A stretch of DNA of 64,000 bases, taken from contig WMKK01000010.1 of NCBI GenBank assembly GCA_012295225.1, forward strand, positions 372,001 to 436,000, given 5' to 3'. A program made the translations under genes and the position numbers. The notes under the pieces were generated by a model. That model was not told where the DNA came from, did no database searches, and saw only the letters and a program-made list of their open reading frames with translations. Below, one piece after another: positions 1-9,294 of this stretch. Within the stretch, counting starts at the first letter, position 1; each line of letters starts with the position of its first letter. Origin of the DNA: Ostreococcus mediterraneus. Lineage: Eukaryota > Chlorophyta > Mamiellophyceae > Mamiellales > Bathycoccaceae.

Positions 1-61
1 GCCGCCGTCACGCGCACGACGCGCACACGCATAATATCACGCATCAATAAATCACACGCAC

Positions 62-646
62 CAACAAACCGTAGTTCTTCATACGGCGCAAAATAGCTTC
101 ACCTTCGAAGATGCGCTTGGGATCCTTCTCATCGAGCGTCAACAACACCCGGGCGGCGTTACGGAGCTTGTTGAGCGCGAACTGCACGCGCCACAACTCA
201 CGCTTGTTACGCAAGCCGAATTCACCGACAATCTTAAGTTCAGCATCGAGGCGTTCCTTCTCGAACGGACGTCTCGGCTTCTTGAAGGTTTTACCATCTG
301 TGCAATCGCGACACAAAGATCGCGTCAGTCAAGGTTTCCGTCATCACGCACGCGCCCACGTGCGCGCGCACCGCGCGAACGCCGCACGCGTGCACCAAAA
401 TCGCGTACAACCACTCGCGTGCGATGCATCCAACGCGCCACCACGCGCGCATCGCGCATCGCGCCGCGCCGCGCCGCGCCGATCCGACCGCGCGACCGTC
501 GCGCGAAACCCCAAAACCGCGCGATCGCGTGCGTCTCCCGCGCCCTTCACGCGCGCGCGCGTACGCCGCATCGCGCCGCGGCGCATCGCATCGCATCGCA
601 TCGAACGTCGTCACGTACAGTTACGGTAGAACGTAGACGACGGCAT
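62..646 (-). CDS. RPS9: 40S ribosomal protein S9 (uS4), 5' part, cut by left edge
   Basis: Small-subunit ribosomal protein of the cytosolic ribosome. Two exons are seen on the minus strand: exon 1 at 646-619 and exon 2 at 297-62, separated by a 321-base intron with GTACGT donor, CAG acceptor and GACTGAC branch word. The join splits a Tyr codon (phase 1) and gives [20 protein letters not shown], close to the plant S9 N-terminus, followed by the conserved [15 protein letters not shown] and LLTLDEKDP blocks. Exon 2 ends after RRMKNYGLL at a GTGCGT donor (phase 0), so the gene runs off the left edge after 88 codons; the rest of the protein lies outside. Bases 1-61 are the second intron. The call is from family recognition; the exon 1 assignment is inferred from frame and homology and is strong. 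Confidence 0.93.
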
Positions 647-758
647 GGCGGTCGGGCACCTTTGCGCGTCGTAAAGAGACGGATGCGAATGGCACGGCGC
701 GCGGGTTCGAGGACCTCAGAGGTCCGCGAATGCGGCCGGTCGGACACCACAGGGTCAC

Positions 759-830
759 ATCGATCAACCCGCGACGCTCGATCGATATCGATATCGATGC
801 ATGCGTGATTCCATCGATCGATGTATCGAT
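759..830. promoter_or_regulatory. ATCGAT palindrome cluster in RPS9/pirin divergent spacer
   Basis: The 412-base spacer between the RPS9 start (646) and the chosen pirin start (1059) holds seven copies of the palindrome ATCGAT at 759, 781, 787, 793, 813, 817 and 825, some overlapping, plus a GCATGC. The rest of the spacer is GC-rich low-complexity DNA with GTTCGTTCGTTCG near 888. Copies are seen directly; a promoter role is inference. Confidence 0.4.
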
Positions 831-1058
831 CGAGCGCGAATCACGTCGGCCGACGTCGGCGACACCCATCGACGCCAGCGCCCGTCGTTCGTTCGTTCGT
901 CGCCGGGCGTCGCCGCGACGCCGCCGTCGACGTCTCGCGCGACGCGCGCGCGCGGTCCGCGTCCGTGGACGCCAGCGTCCGCGGTCGCGGTCGCGCGCCG
1001 AGTCCTCGTCGCGCTCGCGCTCGCGTGCGTCGTTCGCGCGTGGTGCCGCGGTGGGGCG

Positions 1059-1994
1059 ATGTCGAGCGCGGCGGTCGGCGGCGCGGGCGCGGGCGCCGCG
1101 GCGGTGTCTCGCGCGCGCGCGGTGTCCAAGACGGTGCTCTCGCGCGAACAGAGCGAAGGACGCGGGGCGCGCGTGCGGCGGTCGATCGGGAACGCGCAGG
1201 TGAGGAACTTTGATCCGTTTTTAATGTTGGATGAGTTCGCGGTGGGGCTGCCCGCGGGATTTAGCGATCATCCGCATCGAGGGATGATCACGTGCACGTA
1301 TGTGTTGCCGAAGAGTCGCGGGTTTATGGATCACGAGGATTCGATGCTGAATGCGGGGCGGTTGCGAGCGGGGGATTTGCAGTACATGAAGGCGGCGCGC
1401 GGGATTTTACACGCCGAGGTGCCGGCGAGCGAGGACGTCTGTCACGGGCTTCAGCTGTGGATCACGCTTCCCGCGGCGCATAAGATGGATGAACCCGAGT
1501 ATCAGGAACTCAGAGCCGAGGAGTTATCGAGGGCGTCTTGGGATGGCGTGGACGCCATCATCATCGCTGGCGAGGCGTTTGGCGTGCAGTCACAAGTGCG
1601 CACAAAGGAAACGCCCGTGCATTACATTCATTTCGCCATGGCACCAGGGTCGGAGTTGAGACAAAAGGTACCGGCGGGATGGAATTCGTTCGCGTATACG
1701 CTCGAAGGTTCGGCGGATTTCGGCGACGGCTCGCTCATCGGTCCGCACCACACCGTGATGTTTACCAATCGCGACGGCGAAGACGGCGTGATTGTCAAGG
1801 CTGGACCGAGTGAACGCGCGGAATTCGTGCTCATTTCTGGCCAGCCCGTGGGCGAACCCATCGAGCAACACGGGCCATTCGTGATGAACACTCGCGAGGA
1901 AATCAACCGCGCGTTTGCGGATTTCCAAGGCGCGAAAAACGGATTTGAGTCCGCGCGCGGGTGGCGAAGTGAAATTCAGTACAGAATTAGATAG
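1059..1994 (+). CDS. Pirin family protein (bicupin)
   Basis: Pirins are iron-binding bicupins, nuclear or cytosolic, variously reported as transcription co-regulators or quercetinases. The N-terminal cupin carries the family blocks DPFLMLDEF, SDHPHRGMITCTYVL and the metal-site region with HEDS and LQYMKAARGILHAE; the C-terminal cupin follows from about residue 180. The length of 311 residues fits the family. I start at the ATG at 1059 (MSSAAVGG). The frame stays open upstream to an ATG at 801, which would add 86 low-complexity residues including a hydrophobic stretch, but that start falls inside the ATCGAT-rich spacer. The longer form remains possible. The gene is divergent to RPS9. Confidence 0.87.
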   Translation: MSSAAVGGAGAGAAAVSRARAVSKTVLSREQSEGRGARVRRSIGNAQVRNFDPFLMLDEFAVGLPAGFSDHPHRGMITCTYVLPKSRGFMDHEDSMLNAGRLRAGDLQYMKAARGILHAEVPASEDVCHGLQLWITLPAAHKMDEPEYQELRAEELSRASWDGVDAIIIAGEAFGVQSQVRTKETPVHYIHFAMAPGSELRQKVPAGWNSFAYTLEGSADFGDGSLIGPHHTVMFTNRDGEDGVIVKAGPSERAEFVLISGQPVGEPIEQHGPFVMNTREEINRAFADFQGAKNGFESARGWRSEIQYRIR

Positions 1995-2145
1995 CATCCG
2001 TTCACGCGATGAATACACTCTGTTACGTAGTGTGTCATCTTTTGAACGTTGTATTATATATATACACACACAGCACACTTGATAGACTTTACACGCGTAC
2101 GTGTCCCGAGCCTCACTCGCCGACTCACTCCGCGTTCGCGAGCTC

Positions 2146-2949
2146 ATGTCCAGCGCTCATCTCGCCCGTCGCGTGGTCTCCAATGTCCTCGCCGCGCGTA
2201 GTGTGTTTCCCGCGATGACGCGTACGGCGACGTCGTCTACAACGTCCGCGACGTCGCCGTGTTGGAGCTGCGACGCCGAGCGAGTAACGGTTCGCCCAGG
2301 CGAGGCGTATGACTTCTTTTGCGCGTCGTGCGGGGCGATTCAGCCCGCGCCGTCGTCGTCGTCGTCGCCGACGGCTGGTGGCGTGGATTATTTTCAACTC
2401 CTTGGCGTGTACGTGTGTGTGCGAGTCGCGTGCGTCGAGGCGAATGACTGACTGTTGTGACTTTCGCGTAGGCTGCAAAAGTTTGACGTGGACGCGTCCT
2501 CGCTCGAAGACGCGATGAAAGCGCGACAAAAGGTGCTCCATCCGGACAAGTTTAGCACGAAGAGCGAGAAAGAGAGATTGTATAGCGCGGATCAAGCGTC
2601 GGCGGTGAATGAGGCGTATGGGGTGTTGAGGGATCCATTGAAGCGGGCGCAGTACATTTTGCAAGCGCGTGGGTGGGGCGTGACTGAGCGAGACGGTCGG
2701 GATAGGCCAGTGGATCCGGAGCTGTTAATGGAGGTTATGGAAGCGCGCGAGGCCATTTCGGAGGCAAGTGGAGATTTAGATCGTCTGCGTTCGATGCTGC
2801 GCGAGTATGGGAAGAAGGTGAGCGATTGTATTGAACGCACACGCGACGCCCTGGACGCCGAACCGATGGTTGGCGAAAAAGCGAAGGACGAAGTCGTTCG
2901 TCTCACGTACTTTGTGCGCATCTTGGACGAAGTGAAATCACTGATGTGA
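2146..2949 (+). CDS. HSCB: HscB/Jac1 J-domain co-chaperone for Fe-S cluster assembly
   Basis: The mitochondrial co-chaperone delivers the ISCU scaffold to its Hsp70 and stimulates ATP hydrolysis. There are two exons, 2146-2408 and 2472-2949; the 63-base intron has a GTACGT donor, TAG acceptor and GACTGAC. The join is phase 2 and restores the frame through DYFQLLGV into LQKFDVD. The start at 2146 (MSSAHLARRV) gives a basic presequence; the longer frame begins with GTG. The protein has 246 residues, as usual for eukaryotic HscB. An N-terminal zinc site of the metazoan/plant type is visible (CWSC and CASC), then the J domain with HPDKF, and a helical C-terminal domain that would bind the scaffold. 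It is convergent with the next gene, 41 bases apart. Confidence 0.92.
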
Positions 2950-2990
2950 GTCTATCACAATTACATAGAGAGCTACCGGTACCGGTATTA

Positions 2991-5621
2991 TTAGAATGTA
3001 ATTAGGTTATCGTTGTTTTTAGCGTCGAGCGAGCTGGAATCGCTGCCGACGACGCCGCGGCTCAAGCGTTTTATTTGAGCTTCACAAATTTCAATTCCAG
3101 CTTGGAACTCTGGGTAAGTGACGTAACGAACACCTTCGCGCTCATGTATGTGCTGCTCCGATTGAGCCTCGCCGCGTGAGTTCAAATCGCGCATGTATAC
3201 TGTCTCCATCTTTGTACAACGATCGTCGACGTAATCTCGAATGTCGGTGAGCAACCGTTTCGCCTTTGATCGATCCGTCTTTTCCCAATCGTACGACTCT
3301 TGCAAAGACTCTACGCGCGCCGATATCTCTCTAAACATATCATTCACCGCCGTCGTCGATGGACGATCCTTCAAAGTTCGCTCCATGCTTCGATGCATGC
3401 TATGAATAATCACTTCTTGCTGCTCTTGCTTTTTGACGACGGACGAGACGAGTGAATCCACCGTGTCCACTGAAGCCTTGGTATCGAGTACGCGCGCTAA
3501 GTGCGCGATTCGCGATTGTAGCGAACCGGATGGCGCGTCGATGTCAAAGTGAATGGCATATTCTACCGAGTGCGGTGTCAATGCCGATTTTGATGGCGTA
3601 CTGAGAGGAGACATCGGAGGAGTATTCGCGTCGTACCCGCGTCCGCTCGGCGCGCCAAAAATAGCTTCTTGAATGGGCTGCAGATCTCTTCGAATAGACT
3701 GGTACGTTCTATCAGATGTCACGCGTACGTCTTCGCGTAAATCCTTTTCGAGCGCAGCCAGAGTCTTGAAGACGTTCTTTTCGATGGTTGCCAACGCGGT
3801 GGCGTGTGCTTCGGCAATGGGCTTTGCAGACGCTTGCTCAAGCTTTCTGGAAACCTCGACAGATTCTACCCTAAGTTCGCTCGCGGCAATGCGTGATTCA
3901 AATCGTTCGAAACGCTCATCTAAGCGATCGATTCGTGTTTTCACGGAAGCATCCTGAATTCCCCTTGTAGCTTCGGCGTCGCCGAGCACGCGCTTCATGG
4001 CGCGCGTGTGCTCCTCTGAAATCTTTGACAACATGTCCACCGCGTGCTTCTCAGTGTTGCGCACCGCCCCTATGCTTTCTTCTCGAGCTTCTGCGATGGT
4101 TACATACTGCTTGCTGATCCACTCCTTCATCTCATCCGCGCGCTCGGACGCCGCTTTGACTTGCGCGATGCTCGACAGCACATTTTCAGAAAACGCGTTA
4201 CTTTCATCCTCCGCCTTTTTCATCGCCGCCTCGGCCAAAGCCACACACTTGCGCGTCTCGTGTGATGCTCGCTCAGCGTTGCGTGCCGTGGCGCTATCGG
4301 TAGATGACTCAATCTCGCGCATTCTATACTTGATGACCTCGTTCACCGTCGCCTCAGCCTTTTCGCCGACGCGTTCAACCACTTTGGCGCCCCATTCTTT
4401 GAGCTGCGCCGCGAGCGTCTCACTTTGCTCTTGTACCAAGTGCGCGTGTCGCTCTGATGTCGACGCAATTTCGTCACCTAAATCTGAAACGCGTCGCACA
4501 TCGTTCTGGATTTGCGCCAATACTTCGCGTCCTTTCGCGTCGATGCTCGCGATGAATTCAAGCGTCTCGTTCTCCATGTTTTCTGATTTTTTCACCACAT
4601 CTTTAAACTCGGTGTACGTCTTACGCATGTCCTCTGTCCGCTCACGCACGCGTTTGACATCTTCGCTACAGTCTTCGCTCAAGCGCTCGACATTCTCATT
4701 AAGCTGTCGAACCTCTGCGAGCGCTTCGCTAACAAAGGCGGCGTCTTGCGTCGCGCGCTGCGTTCTCGCCTTGATAATTTCCATCTCACTCACCACCGAT
4801 GGTATGTCAGCCGCCGCTAACGACAGCGCCGTTTGATTCGTGCTCAGTCGCGTTTGCTGCACCTCAACTTCGAGCTCGTGCACGAGCGTCGTGACGTCGG
4901 CGACGCTTTCCACGACGCTTTCCAAACGCGCGTCCAACGCCGCCGCCGCCGCGCTCGCCCCTTCCGTCGCCTTCACGCCGATTTGCGTCTCGAGCTCAAA
5001 TAAATCCACCGCAATTTTACTTGCAGTCGACGCATGCAACGCCTCGAGCTGTGTCACGCGCTCAAGCGTCGCTGCGTGGATCGAACGCGACGCGTGCAGC
5101 TCATCTTTGAGTCGCCGCACCGCGTCCTCGAGCGCCTCCACGCGCCTCTCCGACGCCTCCTGCCTCGCCTCTGCCAGCTCAAGTTTCAACGCATCGACCT
5201 CATGCGTCAACGTCTGCGTCACCGCCGTCGCCATGAGCGCCTTACCGCGACCAGTACCGCCGTCGTCCTCCTCATCATCAACGTCGTCGCGCGCGCGACG
5301 CCGACTCGCCTCCGCCTCATCCATCCTCAACCTCACCCCCTCAATCGCCTTATCGTGCCTCCTGAGCACGTACGCCACGCCCTCCACCGCTCGTCGCACG
5401 CACGGCCGCACGTCCCGCCACTCCCGCTCCCCTCGCGCGACGTCATCCACGCGCAAGAAGTCATCCACCGCGAACCAGCGGTGTTCGTTGGTCGCCATCG
5501 TCGCCGATGCCATCGTCGGCGTCGTCGGCGCTCCCGCGACCGCGACCGCGGTGCGAGACGCCCCGAGCGACGACGGCGACGACGGCGACGACGTCCGCGG
5601 CGCGTACACCCGCGGCTCCAT
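2991..5621 (-). CDS. Large coiled-coil protein of unknown function
   Basis: This is a single-exon gene of 876 residues starting at the ATG at 5621 (MEPRVYAPR); the open frame upstream has only a GTG. After a Ser/Pro/Ala-rich head and a short conserved-looking block (RWFAVDDFLRVDD), nearly the whole protein is predicted heptad-rich helix, very rich in Glu, Arg, Ala and Lys, with a small Pro/Ser linker near residues 695-710 (APSGRGYDANTPPMSPLSTP). There is no ATPase, kinase or membrane motif. It could be a cytoskeletal, centrosome-like or Golgi-tether protein; sequence alone does not decide. The coding call is strong from length and frame; function is not recognised. Confidence 0.85.
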   Translation of the reverse strand: MEPRVYAPRTSSPSSPSSLGASRTAVAVAGAPTTPTMASATMATNEHRWFAVDDFLRVDDVARGEREWRDVRPCVRRAVEGVAYVLRRHDKAIEGVRLRMDEAEASRRRARDDVDDEEDDGGTGRGKALMATAVTQTLTHEVDALKLELAEARQEASERRVEALEDAVRRLKDELHASRSIHAATLERVTQLEALHASTASKIAVDLFELETQIGVKATEGASAAAAALDARLESVVESVADVTTLVHELEVEVQQTRLSTNQTALSLAAADIPSVVSEMEIIKARTQRATQDAAFVSEALAEVRQLNENVERLSEDCSEDVKRVRERTEDMRKTYTEFKDVVKKSENMENETLEFIASIDAKGREVLAQIQNDVRRVSDLGDEIASTSERHAHLVQEQSETLAAQLKEWGAKVVERVGEKAEATVNEVIKYRMREIESSTDSATARNAERASHETRKCVALAEAAMKKAEDESNAFSENVLSSIAQVKAASERADEMKEWISKQYVTIAEAREESIGAVRNTEKHAVDMLSKISEEHTRAMKRVLGDAEATRGIQDASVKTRIDRLDERFERFESRIAASELRVESVEVSRKLEQASAKPIAEAHATALATIEKNVFKTLAALEKDLREDVRVTSDRTYQSIRRDLQPIQEAIFGAPSGRGYDANTPPMSPLSTPSKSALTPHSVEYAIHFDIDAPSGSLQSRIAHLARVLDTKASVDTVDSLVSSVVKKQEQQEVIIHSMHRSMERTLKDRPSTTAVNDMFREISARVESLQESYDWEKTDRSKAKRLLTDIRDYVDDRCTKMETVYMRDLNSRGEAQSEQHIHEREGVRYVTYPEFQAGIEICEAQIKRLSRGVVGSDSSSLDAKNNDNLITF

Positions 5622-5978
5622 GCCCGTCGCGCTCTGGCGACGCCGCGACCGCGGAGGCGCGCGCGAGTGTATCACAAAAGTCAAACACGGACCATCATAA
5701 TGTGTGTACCCCGTGTTTCCGAGTATCACGTAATTGATAGATCGTTATTGAGTACAATACATGGCACACCGCGGTGTGTGTACCCTCCCCCCAGTTTACT
5801 CAAGAATGACGAGTCAGCCATGACGGTTAATATCGCACCAAAGGGGCCTCAAGGGGCGGTCACCCGCATCGCCGCGATCGATCGCCATTCGACGACGCGC
5901 CCGGGCTCACCCACCGCGCACACGTGACGTCCATTTTTCGTGTCATTTAACCCACCCGCACACGTCGCCACACACGCC
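5622..5978. promoter_or_regulatory. Divergent spacer with G-box/TGACGT and a 14-bp palindrome
   Basis: No gene is seen in these 357 bases. They hold CACGTG at 5921-5926 overlapping TGACGT (5925-5930), which together form a composite bZIP-type site 49 bases before the Ldh2-family ATG. A perfect 14-bp palindrome CACACCGCGGTGTG lies at 5765-5778, and the direct repeat TGTGTGTACCC occurs at 5701 and 5775. The motifs are seen; their use by either divergent gene is inferred. Confidence 0.35.
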
Positions 5979-7106
5979 ATGTCGACGGCGTCCATGACGA
6001 GCGCTTCGATCGCGCGCCCGATCGCGCGCGCCCCCTCGACCGGGGCCCGACGTCGATCGGGGGGCGTCGTCCGCGCCGCGGCTGCGACCGCCGCCGCGCC
6101 GGGGTGCACGCGCGTGAAGATTGATGAATTAAAATCGACGTGCTCGAACGCCATCATGGGTCAAGGGTACGATGCGGAGGAAACGCGCGCCATCATGGAT
6201 GTGCTCATGTATGCGCAACTGCGCGGGAACAATCAAGGCATCATCAAGGTGACGACGAACGGTCTCGCGCGCGCGGCGGATGCTGTGCCGATGAAGGTTG
6301 ACACGGAAACCGCGTTGTCGGCGCATATTGATGGTGGTAAGCAACAAGGGATGTTGGTGTTGAATAAGGCGACAGAGATGGCGTTGGAAAAGGCCAAGGC
6401 GAATGGGTTCGGCATCGCCGGGACGTGCAACACGAGCACGTCGACGGGGGCGCTCGGATATTATTGCAAGAAGATTGCCGATGAGGGTTTGATTGCGATC
6501 GCGATGGCGCAATCGCCAGAGTTTGTTGCGCCGACTGGGTCGAAGCAGGCGATTTTCGGGACGAATCCGATTGGTGTAGGTATTCCGTCCAAGCGCGGGT
6601 CGATGGTGCTCGACATGGCGACGTCGGCGTACTCTTGGTTTGGTTTGCTCGAAGCGCGCACGGCGGGGCGATCTATTCCGGAAGGCGCGGCGCAAGATAA
6701 GAATGGCGTGATGACGACCGATCCGAATGAGGCGCTCGAGGGTGGTGCCATTCGCCCGTTCGATGGTGGATACAAGTCGTCCAACTTGTCGCTCGTCGTC
6801 GAGCTTCTCTCCGGTCCGCTCGTCGGCGCGGCTATTAACAACAAGCTCAGCACCAAGAACTGGGGTAACTTGATCTTCGCCATCGACCCGAAGTTGCTCG
6901 GTAACGCCAACTTCGAGGAAGAAGCCGCGTTCGTATTGAACCGCGTGAAGAATGCCGAAAAGCAACCGGGTGTGAATGAAATTTACCTTCCAGGCGAGCG
7001 CGGCGACGCCATCGCGGCGAAGAACGAAGCCGCGGGCGAGATTGACGTCGAGTCCAACTTGTGGAACAACTTGAAGAAGTTGTCCGATGAATTCAAGGCC
7101 AAGTAA
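5979..7106 (+). CDS. Plastid-targeted Ldh2-family (malate/L-lactate dehydrogenase-like) oxidoreductase
   Basis: The family reduces 2-oxo acids or cyclic imines with NAD(P)H (YlbC, AllD and DpkA types). It starts at the ATG at 5979; residues 1-45 are Ser/Ala/Arg-rich and look like a chloroplast transit peptide. The Rossmann-unlike Ldh2 fold is recognised from AHIDGGKQQGMLVL, GALGYYCKKIADEG, KQAIFGTNPIGVGIP, VLDMATSAYSWF and GGYKSSNLSL-VVELLSGPL. Length is 375 residues. Oddly, the usual Ser-His-Gly near the N-terminus reads Asn85-Gln86-Gly87, and the second conserved His (in HxG) is Ser155, so the classic proton donors are missing. It may be a diverged enzyme or a non-catalytic homologue; the substrate is not predictable. 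Confidence 0.85.
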   Translation: MSTASMTSASIARPIARAPSTGARRRSGGVVRAAAATAAAPGCTRVKIDELKSTCSNAIMGQGYDAEETRAIMDVLMYAQLRGNNQGIIKVTTNGLARAADAVPMKVDTETALSAHIDGGKQQGMLVLNKATEMALEKAKANGFGIAGTCNTSTSTGALGYYCKKIADEGLIAIAMAQSPEFVAPTGSKQAIFGTNPIGVGIPSKRGSMVLDMATSAYSWFGLLEARTAGRSIPEGAAQDKNGVMTTDPNEALEGGAIRPFDGGYKSSNLSLVVELLSGPLVGAAINNKLSTKNWGNLIFAIDPKLLGNANFEEEAAFVLNRVKNAEKQPGVNEIYLPGERGDAIAAKNEAAGEIDVESNLWNNLKKLSDEFKAK

Positions 7107-7459
7107 ATCTGCATTGATCCGTATGGGAAACATTTTATAACATTTTCAACAAGCCGCCAAAGCCCGCGCGTTTGCATTCATCGCGCGTCGACGTCGGCGT
7201 CGACTGATCCCATCAGCGGCACCGCATCGGCGCGTTTGCTATAACCTGTCATTTTAATACAAATCACAACACAAGCACGCAAATTATCATTCAAACTCGA
7301 ACACCAACGCGTCGGCGCGCGGCGTGATGACGTCTTCAGGACTACGAGCGCGTTTGACGTCGTCTGCGACCTCAAACCCTCATCTACCCCACACGCCAGC
7401 GCCGCGACTCGATCTCACGAGCGCGTCAGACACGCGCGTAGGCGAAGAGAGCGCACCAC
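7107..7459. other. Intergenic 353 bases, no gene seen
   Basis: This is the 3' flank of the Ldh2-family gene and promoter of the cystathionine beta-lyase gene. An AT-rich patch (7130-7145) follows the upstream stop. GTCGAC is repeated around GTCGGC at about 7186-7203 as a small inverted repeat, and TGATGACGTC lies near 7325. Nothing else stands out. Confidence 0.4.
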
Positions 7460-8956
7460 ATGTCTCTCTCTTTATCATCGACGGCTGCATCGCGCGCCGC
7501 GAACTCGAAACACTCTTCGTCGCGAGAGCAAAGACAGCGACAGCGCGCGACGGCGCGCGACGCCAGCTCCAAACCATCCCGAGTCTCCGCGGCGTCGGCG
7601 CGCATGCACGGCGCGAGAGCGAACGATGCGATGCGCACGCGCGCGAGTGCGGACGATGACCTGACGCCCATGGATCCAAAGGATTGGAAAATCGCCACAA
7701 AGCTCGCGCACCCAAAGTCTACAGTGCGCGACATATACGGAGCTTCGTCGCCACCGCTGTATCAAACCGCGACGTTTGCGCAACCGAGCGCGACGGAAAA
7801 TGGTCCTTACGATTACACGCGAAGCGGCAACCCGACGCGTGATCATTTAGAGCAAGCCATGGCGAGTTTGGAGAACGCCGACCGGGCGTTTGCGTTTTCG
7901 TCTGGCATGTCCGCGTTGATGTGCGTGACGAGATTGGTCAATGCGGGTGAGCGCATCGTGACGGGCGATGATATTTATGGCGGCACATCGCGTTTGCTCG
8001 CTCAAGTCGTCCCGAAGGTTGGCATCGAGGTTGTGAATGTGGATATGAATGACTTGGAGGCGGTGCGCGCGGCGATTAACGGAGGCAACACGACGATGGT
8101 GATGATGGAGTCACCTACGAACCCGCGTTTGCAAGTCATCGACATTAAAGCCATTTGCGACATGGCACACGAGAAGAATGCGTTGGTGTGCGTGGATAAC
8201 TCCATCATGTGTCCGACGTTTCAAGCGCCGCTCGCGTTGGGGGCGGATATTTCCATGACTTCGGCGACCAAGTTCATCGCCGGTCATTCCGACGTTACCG
8301 GTGGTTTATTAGCATGCAGAGGCGAAGAACTCGGAAAGAGAATCTACTTTCATCAAAACGCCGAAGGCTTGCACCTCGGTCCGTTCGATTGCTGGCTCGC
8401 CCTTCGCGGGTTGAAGACGATGCAGCTGCGCATGGAACGCCAGCAACAAAACGCGATGAAGCTCGCAACCTGGCTCGAATCCCATCCGCGTGTGAAAAAA
8501 GTCAACTACCCGGGATTGAAAGCAAACGCTGGTCACGATTTACACTTCAAGCAAGCGACCGGTGCTGGGTCCATCTTTTCGTTTACCACGGGCGACGTGG
8601 AATTTTCCAAGATTGTCGTCGAAGAGACGCGTCTGCACAAAATCACCGTCTCTTTCGGCGGCACCACATCCTTGATTTCCCTCCCGTGCTTCATGTCCCA
8701 CGCGAGCATCCCCGCCGAAGTGCGCGCCGCGCGTGGTTTACCCGACGACCTCGTCCGTATCAGTTGCGGCATCGAAGACGCCGAAGATTTGTTAGCAGAC
8801 TTGAAGTACGCCTTCGCCGTCGCCGAACGTAAAGTCGGCGCCGGTAAATCCGCCTCTGGTCACGCCGTCGACACCGCAAACACCGTCTACGCGTCTCGTG
8901 AAGAAGAGCTTCTCGCGCGCATCGCCGACCTCGAGGCTAAGCTTCAAGCCAAGTGA
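7460..8956 (+). CDS. CBL: Cystathionine beta-lyase, plastid
   Basis: This PLP enzyme cleaves cystathionine to homocysteine in the plastid methionine pathway. It is a single exon from the ATG at 7460. About 70 residues of Ser/Arg-rich sequence serve as transit peptide, then the Cys/Met-metabolism fold: PLYQTATFAQPSATENGPYD, YTRSGNPTRD, SSGMSAL, GDDIYGGT, ESPTNPR, VDNSIM and SATKFIAGHSD with the Schiff-base Lys at 271. GPFDCWLALRGLKT and LVRISCGIED match plant CBL closely rather than cystathionine gamma-synthase. The protein has 498 residues; the last 40 or so form an added Lys/Ala linker and a short coiled coil (EELLARIADLEAKL) that plant CBL lacks. SAHH, another methionine-cycle enzyme, lies 1.8 kb downstream. 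Confidence 0.95.
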   Translation: MSLSLSSTAASRAANSKHSSSREQRQRQRATARDASSKPSRVSAASARMHGARANDAMRTRASADDDLTPMDPKDWKIATKLAHPKSTVRDIYGASSPPLYQTATFAQPSATENGPYDYTRSGNPTRDHLEQAMASLENADRAFAFSSGMSALMCVTRLVNAGERIVTGDDIYGGTSRLLAQVVPKVGIEVVNVDMNDLEAVRAAINGGNTTMVMMESPTNPRLQVIDIKAICDMAHEKNALVCVDNSIMCPTFQAPLALGADISMTSATKFIAGHSDVTGGLLACRGEELGKRIYFHQNAEGLHLGPFDCWLALRGLKTMQLRMERQQQNAMKLATWLESHPRVKKVNYPGLKANAGHDLHFKQATGAGSIFSFTTGDVEFSKIVVEETRLHKITVSFGGTTSLISLPCFMSHASIPAEVRAARGLPDDLVRISCGIEDAEDLLADLKYAFAVAERKVGAGKSASGHAVDTANTVYASREEELLARIADLEAKLQAK

Positions 8957-9294
8957 GCCGAAACGCGAGTACTTGTAATCTGTCATTAAAAATTGTCAAA
9001 TTCGGCGCGCTCAAAAAATCATGAAAGATCAGGGTGCGAAACGTTACACGAATAATCGTTGTTACGCAACGTTGCCGTCGCGCGTGTTGTATCATGCAAC
9101 TTATTACGGGTATTTCCCACGCATTTCTGACGCATCCAATATAACATGTGGCGCATGTGGTGCCTATGCGCTTCACACGCCGACTCCGACGACGACACCG
9201 CCGCCGCCGCCGCCGCCGACGACGACTTCGATACGACACGACACATAGTCGCATACGCACCTACCGCGCTCTTCTCGGTCGATTACCGCGCGCG
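8957..9294. other. Intergenic 338 bases with CCG trinucleotide run
   Basis: No gene is seen. It contains the CBL 3' flank and the promoter of the chorismate lyase gene. A (CCG)7 run at 9198-9218 is flanked by GAC repeats on both sides (about 9187-9236). Several short AT-rich patches lie at 8975-9000 and 9100-9145. Confidence 0.4.

Noticed and set aside
324-347. Box C/D snoRNA in the RPS9 intron (GTGATGA and CTGA on the minus strand)
   Set aside because: The two boxes are only about 12 bases apart, too close for a guide RNA; the CTGA is part of the GACTGAC branch word.
700-715. tRNA B-box-like GGTTCGA
   Set aside because: No matching A box, acceptor stem or NNCC end; no tRNA fold is possible here.
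801-1058. Longer pirin start at the ATG at 801
   Set aside because: It adds 86 low-complexity residues from the ATCGAT-rich divergent spacer, and the family core begins well after 1059. Kept only as an alternative.
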